The notes under the pieces were generated by a model. The model saw only the letters and a program-made list of their open reading frames with translations. It ran no database searches and was not told where the DNA came from. Below, piece by piece: positions 58,062 through 64,000 of a stretch of DNA of 64,000 nucleotides. This DNA comes from Streptomyces sp. WM6386 (GTDB lineage Bacteria > Actinomycetota > Actinomycetes > Streptomycetales > Streptomycetaceae): positions 1 through 64,000 of the forward strand of contig NZ_JXTE01000008.1 of the NCBI RefSeq assembly GCF_000972385.1, read 5' to 3'. The translations under genes were made by a program, and so were the position numbers. Numbering within the stretch: position 1 is the first letter of the stretch; each line of letters begins with the position of its first letter.

Positions 58062-58229
58062 GGTTCCGCTCCCTTACTCGTTTCCCTGACTGGTTCCTGC
58101 CTTGCGCGAGTACCTGACGGCACATCAGATGGGCCGTCAAGGTACGCCCGGGCTCGCGAGGAGGGAAGACAAGGTGCGCGCCGGAGTTGTGACGATCCGG
58201 CGCGCACGAAAGGGGATTCGAGTGGAGAG

Positions 58230-59507
58230 CTAACCCCGGGTAACCCGAGGACGGAGGAGCTCGGGGGCTCCCCAGCGCCTCAGTACCCGCGGCACCTCGA
58301 CCGTTCCGTCGGCCCGCTGGTGCTGTTCCAGGATGGCGGGCAGCAGCCGGCTGGTGGCGAGGCCCGAGGCGTTGAGGGTGTGGACGTACGCCGACTTGCC
58401 GCCGCCTGCCGGACGGTAGCGGATGCCGCCGCGCCGGGCCTGGTACTCGCGGGCGTTCGACACCGAGCTGACCTCGGTGTACGCGCCGAGGCTCGGCAGC
58501 CACACCTCGACGTCATAGGTCTTGGCCTGGGCGGGGCTGATGTCCTCGGCGGCGAGCTGGGTGACCCGGTGGTGCAGCCCGAGTCCGGCGACCAACGCCT
58601 CGGCGCGGGCGAGGAGTTCCCGCTGAGCCGCGGCCGAGTCCTCGGGGCGGGCGAACTGGAACAGCTCGACCTTGTTGAACTGGTGGCCGCGCAGGGTGCC
58701 GCGGTCGGCGGTGCGGTGGCTGCCGCTCTCCTTGCGGTAACAGGGCGTGTAGGCCACGTACTTGAGCGGGAGTTCGGCCTCGTCGAGGGTCTCGCCGCGG
58801 TGCAGGTTCACCAGGGCGGTCTCGGCGGTGGGCAGGAGGAAGTGGTCGTCGTCCGTGCGGAAGACCTCGTCGGCGAACTTCGGGAACTGTCCCGCCGTAT
58901 AGCCGGCTTCGTAGGTGAGCAGGTGCGGCGGCAGCACGAACTCGTAGCCCGCCCGGCGATGGGTGTCGAGGAAGTGGTTGAGCAGCGCCCACTCCAGGGC
59001 CGCGCCCTCTCCCCGGTAGACCCAGTGGCCGCTGCCGGCGAGCCGGGTGCCGCGTTTGTGGTCGACGAGGCCGAGCTCCTCGGTGAGCTGGACGTGGTCC
59101 TTGGCGTCGAAGTCGAACGCGGGCGGGGTTCCGGTGGCCCGCACGACCTGGTTGTTCTCCTTGCCGCCCGCGACGACGTCGTCGTCCGGGAGGTTGGGCA
59201 GGGCGTCCAGGAACGTCCGGTGTTCCCGCGCCAGCCGGGCGAGCTCCGTCTCGGCCGCGGCGAGCCGGTCGGTCAGCTCCTTGGCGCCGGCCCGGAGCCC
59301 CTCGGCGGCTTCGCCCGCGCGGCGTCGTACGGCGATGTCGGCCGAGATCCGCCGCCGCTCCCCGCGCAGCCGCTCCACGGCGCTGCGGGCCTCGCGGAAC
59401 TCGGCGTCCAGGGCGAGGAAGGCGGGGAGGTCGGCGTCCACGGCGCGCTTGCTCAGGGCGTCCTGGACTCGGTCGGGATGCTGTCGGATGAGGGTGACGT
59501 CGAGCAT
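58230..59507 (-). CDS. serS: Seryl-tRNA synthetase, divergent type
   Basis: 425-residue class II synthetase charging tRNA-Ser. The N-terminal coiled-coil arm (about 1-110; ERLRGERRRISADIAVRRR) binds the long variable arm. Motif 2 is CYRKESGSHRTADRGTLRGHQF and motif 3 NASGLATSRLLPAILEQHQ. The region EVSSVSNAREYQARRGGIRY differs from the usual housekeeping type, and motif 3 lacks the common NGSGLA start. Streptomyces often carry a second SerRS, sometimes giving resistance to seryl-tRNA synthetase inhibitors; this may be such a copy. ATG 59507 is preceded by a T-box leader with a serine specifier, so expression should rise when tRNA-Ser is uncharged. Confidence 0.92.
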   Translation of the reverse strand: MLDVTLIRQHPDRVQDALSKRAVDADLPAFLALDAEFREARSAVERLRGERRRISADIAVRRRAGEAAEGLRAGAKELTDRLAAAETELARLAREHRTFLDALPNLPDDDVVAGGKENNQVVRATGTPPAFDFDAKDHVQLTEELGLVDHKRGTRLAGSGHWVYRGEGAALEWALLNHFLDTHRRAGYEFVLPPHLLTYEAGYTAGQFPKFADEVFRTDDDHFLLPTAETALVNLHRGETLDEAELPLKYVAYTPCYRKESGSHRTADRGTLRGHQFNKVELFQFARPEDSAAAQRELLARAEALVAGLGLHHRVTQLAAEDISPAQAKTYDVEVWLPSLGAYTEVSSVSNAREYQARRGGIRYRPAGGGKSAYVHTLNASGLATSRLLPAILEQHQRADGTVEVPRVLRRWGAPELLRPRVTRG

Positions 59508-59586
59508 GGTGCCCGCTCCGTCCGGTTCTGCCGGAACGGCGGGCGCCGCCCCGGGGTCGGTCCCTCGGGGCGTGGGCGAGAGGGTG
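59508..59586 (-). promoter_or_regulatory. Shine-Dalgarno sequestering hairpin of serS
   Basis: On the minus strand, bases 59544 to 59511 can fold into a hairpin: GCCCGC pairs with GCGGGC and CCGG with CCGG around CAGAA, with a small internal loop. The right arm contains the GGAG (59516-59519) eight bases before ATG 59507. This fits translational control by the adjoining T-box, the mode described for actinobacterial T-boxes. A GC-rich CCCCG/CGGGG stem upstream could be a competing structure. Confidence 0.5.
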
Positions 59587-59795
59587 CTCGCGGTGCCACC
59601 ACGCCTTCACCGTCGTAGAACCGGATCTCTTCGGCCCGTACGACGGTCTCGTTCGAGCCCGATGACGGGGGCCAGCCGGCGGGGCATTTCCTCCCCGCAC
59701 TCGGGAGTGGATTCGCACCGGGACCGCGAGGCCGCCTTCACAGCTGTCGGCGGCTCTCTCTGCTCGCGTGGCCCGGGGCTACTTGTCTCCGTCAG
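59587..59795 (-). promoter_or_regulatory. T-box leader, serine (UCC) specifier
   Basis: Minus-strand features follow T-box order. An AAGTAG segment on the 5' side of the specifier loop begins near 59784. AGAGAG plus GCCGCC-loop-GGCGGC form the distal stem I (59731-59758). GCGAA precedes UCC at 59709-59711, and TGGTGGCACCGCGAG (59587-59601) is the T-box bulge region. UCC is a serine codon, and the bulge UGGC complements GCCA, the 3' end expected for tRNA-Ser with discriminator G. Both agree with the downstream serS gene. Stem boundaries are read by eye and no covariance search could be run. Confidence 0.82.
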
Positions 59796-59842
59796 CGCGT
59801 TGCGGTCGAGGGTAGGGGGCCGGGCCCGGCGCGCCAACCGGA

Positions 59843-60358
59843 TTACGCCGGTGCGCCCAGCTCCGCCCACACCTTCTTGCCCGCCAGTCCGGGGCTGCGG
59901 ACCACACCCCAGTCCAGGCAGAGGCGCTGCACGATGAACATGCCGTGGCCGCCGGGACGGCCCGCGCGGTGCGGGGTGCGGGGGGCCGGCTGACCGTTGC
60001 CCCGGTCGGAGACCTCGATGCGGATCACCTTGTTGTCGAGCGTGATCCACAGCTCGTCGGGGCCCTCGGCATGCAGACAGGCGTTGGTGACCAGCTCGGA
60101 GACGACGAGCAGGACATCCTCGGCGGCCGCCCGCTGGTCGGCCGTGGCGGCGGGCAGCCAGTCCCATGCGTACAACGCCTGACGGGCGAAGTCACGGGCC
60201 AGGGGGACGACGCCGCTCGCGCCGTCGAACCTCAGACTGCGGACCTGCCGGCCCGCCGACGACTCGGGCGGCACGGCCCCACCCCCTTCGGACACCCCGG
60301 AAGCGCCGTCGGCCTCCGGGCCACGGTCGCCCGGCGAGAAAGGCCGGGTGCTGCTCAT
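59843..60358 (-). CDS. Anti-sigma-type ATP-binding regulator (RsbW-like)
   Basis: 171 residues. After a low-complexity N-terminus (about 1-45), a GHKL/HATPase domain follows, with VLLVVSELVTNACLHA (N box), IRIEVSDRGNG (G1) and GGHGMFIVQRL (G2). Such single-domain kinases inhibit SigB-type sigma factors or phosphorylate STAS antagonists in partner switching. The STAS gene at 60602 and the sigma gene at 61223 are close by, which supports this reading. ATG 60358 is used, although the true start could be further inside. It is read leftward, ahead of the serS T-box. Confidence 0.85.
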   Translation of the reverse strand: MSSTRPFSPGDRGPEADGASGVSEGGGAVPPESSAGRQVRSLRFDGASGVVPLARDFARQALYAWDWLPAATADQRAAAEDVLLVVSELVTNACLHAEGPDELWITLDNKVIRIEVSDRGNGQPAPRTPHRAGRPGGHGMFIVQRLCLDWGVVRSPGLAGKKVWAELGAPA

Positions 60359-60601
60359 CAGCGCTTCACCTCACCGATTCACCAGTTCACGATTCAATAG
60401 TCAGAGTGCAGTACGTAGATCGACGATGGATCCGTCGCCGCGCCTGACGCCTTTTTCAGGATGCTCCTGCCCGACCGAACGGGCAGAACACCCCCTGTTT
60501 CGGCACGCGTCTTTCCTCGCGGGGGCGGACGTGTGTGGAGAGCACCGGTCGCACAGGGACGCCCGGGGCACCGCGAGGCCCGACGGACCGGCTCAGCCGG
60601 T

Positions 60602-60970
60602 CTAGTCGGCCAGGGCCGCTTCGAGCGTGTCATGGACGGTGAAGACCGCATCGGCGCCGGTGATCTCGAAGACGCGCGCCACCACGGGCAGCATCCCGGC
60701 GAGATGCACTCCGCCACCTGCGGCCTCGGCCTTCAGTCGTGCGCCGAGAAGTACGTTGAGCCCGGTGGAGTCACAGAACTCCAGACGCGAGCAGTCCACC
60801 ACCAGGCGGTTGAAGCCGTCGTCGAGGCAGGCCTCGAGTGGCTCACGCAACAGATCGGCGGTGTGGTGATCCAACTCACCCGCCGGGGTCACGACGGCGC
60901 TGGCGCCTTGTTTCCGCACCTCGACCAGAAGCCGGCCAGACTGTGCGCTGCCGACCGTCCCGCGGTCCAT
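60602..60970 (-). CDS. STAS-domain anti-sigma factor antagonist
   Basis: 122 residues forming one STAS domain: VVTPAGELDHHTADLLREPL, LVVDCSRLEFCDSTGLNVLLGARLKA. The serine in DSTGLN (residue 68) is the expected phosphorylation site, whose state decides binding to an RsbW-like kinase. It is divergent from the sigma factor gene and upstream of the ATP-binding regulator on the same strand, 243 bases apart. Together the three make a partner-switching module. ATG 60970 is the start that gives a typical short N-terminus. Confidence 0.92.
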   Translation of the reverse strand: MDRGTVGSAQSGRLLVEVRKQGASAVVTPAGELDHHTADLLREPLEACLDDGFNRLVVDCSRLEFCDSTGLNVLLGARLKAEAAGGGVHLAGMLPVVARVFEITGADAVFTVHDTLEAALAD

Positions 60971-61222
60971 GCCGTCTCTCTCTCCCGACGTCGTGGCTGC
61001 TCCTGACGCCCACGAACACTACGCCTTCCCTCCACGCACTGACACCCGAACATCTGCACACAAACGGACATATCCGAACAGAATGCACTTGCGGTGGGGT
61101 CGGGAAAGCGGGTAGGGCTAGTAAGGACACGTACTCGACACGGCCGGCTTTGGAGGCGCCGCACACCGCAGTGCACGCAAATGGCTTCGGCAGCCCATAT
61201 GCCGAGAACGATGGAGGACATC

Positions 61223-62116
61223 ATGTCACCCCGGCTCGACGCCTCGCATACCCAGACAGCGACGTCGACATCCCCCCCGGAACATCTGGATCCCATCGAG
61301 CAGGACGACCTACTTGCCGGGCTTCCGGAGATCCCCCCGTTCGACGAGGTGGGGCCGGTGGACGCACGGGCCCTGTCCAAGACCCTCTTCGCGCGGCTGG
61401 AGTCGCTGGAGGAGGGCACCCACGAATACTCGTACGTCCGTAACACGCTCGTCGAGCTCAACCTCGCCCTGGTCAAGTTCGCCGCCTCCCGGTTCCGCTC
61501 CCGCAGCGAGCCGATGGAGGACATCATCCAGGTCGGCACGATCGGCCTGATCAAGGCGATCGACCGCTTCGAGCTCGCCCGCGGCGTGGAGTTCCCCACC
61601 TTCGCGATGCCAACCATCGTCGGTGAGATCAAGCGCTTCTTCCGCGACACGTCGTGGTCGGTGCGGGTGCCTCGCCGGCTCCAGGAGCTCCGGCTCGACC
61701 TCGCCAAGGCCGGCGACGAGCTGGCCCAGCAGCTGGACCGTGCGCCGACGGTGGGTGAACTGGCCGAGCGCCTGGGCCTGACCAAGGACGAGGTCGTCGA
61801 GGGCATGGCCGCGTCCAACGCGTACACGGCCTCTTCCCTGGACGCCCAGCCGGAGGAGGACGACGCCGAGGGCGCCCTGGCCGACCGGATCGGCTACGAG
61901 GACCACGGCATCGAGGGCATCGAGTACGTCGAGTCCCTCAAGCCCCTGATCGCCGAACTGCCGTCCCGGGACCGGAAGATCCTCTCCCTGCGGTTCGTGG
62001 CGGGGCTGACGCAGTCCGAGATCGGCGACGAGCTCGGGATCTCGCAGATGCATGTGTCGCGGTTGCTGTCGCGGACGCTGGTGCGGCTGCGGAAGGGGCT
62101 GACGGTCGAGGAGTGA
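61223..62116 (+). CDS. SigB/SigF-family RNA polymerase sigma factor
   Basis: 297 residues of the SigB/F/G group controlling stress or sporulation genes. Region 2 contains NLALVKFAASRFRSRSEPM, then EDIIQVGTIGLIKAIDRFEL and FPTFAMPTIVGEIKRFFRD. Region 3 has VPRRLQELRLDLAKAGDEL. Region 4 ends RDRKILSLRFVAGLTQSEIG with the helix-turn-helix DELGISQMHVSRLLSRTL. ATG 61223 has a GGAGG box five bases upstream, better than the in-frame ATGs at 61181, 61199 and 61211. The upstream GGGTAG at 61110-61115 resembles a SigB-type -10 box, hinting at autoregulation, but no good -35 box is seen. It lies beside its probable antagonist and anti-sigma genes. Confidence 0.93.
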   Translation: MSPRLDASHTQTATSTSPPEHLDPIEQDDLLAGLPEIPPFDEVGPVDARALSKTLFARLESLEEGTHEYSYVRNTLVELNLALVKFAASRFRSRSEPMEDIIQVGTIGLIKAIDRFELARGVEFPTFAMPTIVGEIKRFFRDTSWSVRVPRRLQELRLDLAKAGDELAQQLDRAPTVGELAERLGLTKDEVVEGMAASNAYTASSLDAQPEEDDAEGALADRIGYEDHGIEGIEYVESLKPLIAELPSRDRKILSLRFVAGLTQSEIGDELGISQMHVSRLLSRTLVRLRKGLTVEE

Positions 62117-62185
62117 CCCCGCCGGCGCGAGCGCGGGACATGACTGTCGTGAGCGCGGGGCGTGCGGGCGGATCTGGCGTAGTGC

Positions 62186-63400
62186 TCAGATCTCGCGCAC
62201 GCCCTGTCGCCATACCCCGGCGACCAGCGGCACACCCGGCCGGTAGGCCAGGTGGACATGGCTCGGGGCGTCGAGAAGGGTGAGGTCGGCTCGGGCACCC
62301 GGACCGAGGCGGCCGATGTCGTCGCGGCGCAGGGCCGCCGCGCCACCCGCCGTGGCCGACCAGATCGCCTCGTCGGGGGTCATGCCCATGTCCCGTACCG
62401 CGAGGGCGATGCAGAACGGCACGGACGAGGTGAAGGACGAGCCCGGGTTGCAGTCGGTCGACAGGGCCACCGTCACGCCGGCGTCCAGGAGGCGGCGGGC
62501 GTTCGGCCACTGCGCGCGCGTGGAGAACTCGGCGCCGGGGAGGAGCGTGGCGACGGTGTTGCCGTTCGCCAGTGCCTCCACGTCGGCGTCCGTGAGGTGG
62601 GTGCAGTGGTCGGCGCTGGCGGCGTCGAGTTCGACGGCGAGCTGGACGCCGGGGCCGTAGGAGAGCTGGTTGGCGTGGATGCGCGGGTGCAGCCCCTTCG
62701 CCTTGCCCGCCGCGAGGATCGCGCGTGCCTGGTCGCCGTCGAAGGCACCCTTCTCGCAGAAGACGTCGATCCAACGGGCGTAGGGGGCACAGGCGTCGAG
62801 CATCTCGCCGGTGACGAGGTCCACATAGGCGGCCGGGTCCTCGGCGTAGTCGGGCGAGACGATGTGCGCGCCCAGGTAGGTGACCTCCTCGGTGTGCGCG
62901 GCGGCGATGCGCAGGGCGCGGGCCTCGTCCTCGACGGTCAGGCCGTAGCCGGACTTCGTCTCGAAGGTCGTGGTGCCCTGGCGGAGGGCCTCGGCGAGGT
63001 AGCGCGTGAGGTTGGCCTCCAGATCGGCGTCGCTCGCCGCCCGGGTCGCCGCGACCGTCGTACGGATGCCGCCCGCGCTGTACGCCCGCCCCGACATCCG
63101 GGCGTTGAACTCCTGCGTCCGGTCGCCCGCGAAGACGAGGTGGGAGTGGGAGTCCACGAAACCGGGGACGACCGCCCGGCCGGCCGCGTCGACCCGGTTG
63201 TCAGTGGCGGGTGCTTTGCTTTGATCACCGGTCCACACGACGCGGTCGCCCTCGATGACGACGGCCGCGTCCTGGATCAGTCCGAGGGGGGATCCGTCAC
63301 CTAGAGAGGGGTCGTTGGTGACCAGGGCGGCGATGTTGGTGATGAGCGTGCTTGCGGTGCTCGCGGAGTGGGCGGGGCTGACGGTCGTCGCGTTGCTCAT
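62186..63400 (-). CDS. hutI: Imidazolonepropionase
   Basis: 404-residue amidohydrolase that opens 4-imidazolone-5-propionate to N-formimino-L-glutamate in histidine degradation. Metal and active-site motifs: [18 protein letters not shown] (HxH), [19 protein letters not shown]-type [23 protein letters not shown] and [16 protein letters not shown] 63400 has AAGGA upstream and is followed by a short Ser/Thr-rich start; the frame is open through the neighbouring gene but that is not family-like. It is downstream of the formiminoglutamate deiminase gene, 86 bases apart, in one hut operon. Confidence 0.94.
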   Translation of the reverse strand: MSNATTVSPAHSASTASTLITNIAALVTNDPSLGDGSPLGLIQDAAVVIEGDRVVWTGDQSKAPATDNRVDAAGRAVVPGFVDSHSHLVFAGDRTQEFNARMSGRAYSAGGIRTTVAATRAASDADLEANLTRYLAEALRQGTTTFETKSGYGLTVEDEARALRIAAAHTEEVTYLGAHIVSPDYAEDPAAYVDLVTGEMLDACAPYARWIDVFCEKGAFDGDQARAILAAGKAKGLHPRIHANQLSYGPGVQLAVELDAASADHCTHLTDADVEALANGNTVATLLPGAEFSTRAQWPNARRLLDAGVTVALSTDCNPGSSFTSSVPFCIALAVRDMGMTPDEAIWSATAGGAAALRRDDIGRLGPGARADLTLLDAPSHVHLAYRPGVPLVAGVWRQGVREI

Positions 63401-63486
63401 GGCGTCCTTGGTGGCCTGGTCGGCGGTGGGGGCGGGTTCGGGGACTTCCGGGACGGAGGGGAGCCGCGCGGCCGGGCGGCCCGCGG

Positions 63487-64000
63487 TCATCCGCGCAGGG
63501 CTTCGACCGCGTCCGCGAGGGCTTTCGGTACATCCGGTACGAGACAGTGGGCCCCGTCCCGTACGACGTGCCGACCGCCCACGACCGTATGCGACACGTC
63601 TGCTGCCGACGCGGCGAATACGGCCGTCTCGGCCCCGAGCCGCGGAAGCGGCCCTGCCGTCCTGACCGAGTCGAGCGTGATCGTCGTGAAGTCGGCGAGC
63701 GCGCCGGGTTCCAGGGTGCCCGCCTCGTCCCAGCCGAGGGCCGCGTGACCGTCGGCGGAGGCGGCCCGTAGCAGCGCGGCGGCGGTCCAGTGGCCCCGGG
63801 TGCGGGTGCGCAGGCGCTCGTTGAGCTCCATCGCCCGTGCCTCTTCGAGCAGGTCGATGACGGCGTGGCTGTCGGAGCCGAGGGAGAGCGGGGAGCCCGC
63901 TCTCTGCAGGGCGACCGCGGGTCCGATGCCGTCCGCGAGGTCGCGTTCCGTCGTGGGGCACATACAGGTGCCGGTGCCGGAGCCGCCGATGAGGGCGATG
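63487..64000 (-). CDS. hutF: Formimidoylglutamate deiminase, C-terminal part
   Basis: Partial gene: the 3' end of about 170 codons is in the window and the 5' end lies beyond 64000. The amidohydrolase C-terminus reads [37 protein letters not shown] and [16 protein letters not shown], matching HutF, which converts N-formiminoglutamate to N-formylglutamate and ammonia. SDSH carries the catalytic-site Asp of this family. Placement directly upstream of hutI fits sequential steps of histidine breakdown. Confidence 0.88.
   Translation of the reverse strand, partial: IALIGGSGTGTCMCPTTERDLADGIGPAVALQRAGSPLSLGSDSHAVIDLLEEARAMELNERLRTRTRGHWTAAALLRAASADGHAALGWDEAGTLEPGALADFTTITLDSVRTAGPLPRLGAETAVFAASAADVSHTVVGGRHVVRDGAHCLVPDVPKALADAVEALRG

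Noticed and set aside
62117..62185. Direct GAGCGCGGG repeats between sigma factor and hutI as an operator
   Set aside because: Short GC-rich repeats in a convergent gap; better seen as part of weak terminator structure, with no regulatory context.

Overview
The window looks like a core chromosomal segment of a Streptomyces species. Base composition is very GC-rich with strong third-position bias, many genes start with GTG or TTG, and neighbouring genes often overlap by four bases. The protein set is typical of the genus: the sporulation regulator WhiB, F420 biosynthesis proteins FbiA/FbiB, many LytR-CpsA-Psr (LCP) enzymes, SapA-like exported proteins and sortase-type sorting signals. From memory, the gene order resembles the whiB to hut region of S. 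coelicolor. No insertion sequence, phage, CRISPR array, rRNA or tRNA gene was recognised.

Layout. 0.2-10.2 kb: phosphohexomutase, lactate permease, a DUF3499 protein, a zincin-like protein, a secreted DUF5719 protein overlapping a giant membrane glycosyltransferase, and whiB. 10.3-14.7 kb: a cysteine dioxygenase preceded by a cysteine-codon leader peptide and hairpins, then fbiA-fbiB and a DNA glycosylase. 14.7-34 kb: a cell-envelope district with a nucleotide-sugar transferase, a PGRP-type amidase, six LCP enzymes, a family 2 glycosyltransferase and six small exported four-cysteine proteins that all end in His-Cys-Gly. A copper-binding Cys-rich protein and a methyltransferase remnant lie inside its right end.

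34-43.4 kb: thioesterase, acyl-CoA dehydrogenase, UDP-glucose dehydrogenase, then a copper/cupredoxin module (small Pro-rich membrane protein, CopCD fusion, two cupredoxins, a YceI-like protein) and a CGNR regulator divergent from two VOC proteins. 43.6-49.3 kb: two membrane-dipeptidase paralogues, one of which has lost its metal ligands. Between them lie a MerR regulator and an internally deleted flavin oxidoreductase; purK-purE and GtrA follow. 49.3-54.1 kb: a two-component system, a peptide transporter and a secreted hydrolase. 54.1-58.1 kb: a surface-protein operon and a second sorting-signal protein. 58.2-64 kb: a second-type seryl-tRNA synthetase under a serine T-box leader, a SigB-type partner-switching set (ATPase, STAS protein, sigma factor) and histidine-degradation genes running off the right edge.

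How the parts fit. Nucleotide sugars from the mutase, the nucleotidyltransferase and UDP-glucose dehydrogenase could supply the glycosyltransferases and LCP enzymes that build and attach wall glycopolymers. The small HCG proteins sit among these genes and are probably exported to the same compartment, but their role is unknown. Two RNA-level switches are readable: a cysteine-codon attenuator before cysteine dioxygenase and a UCC-specifier T-box before serS.
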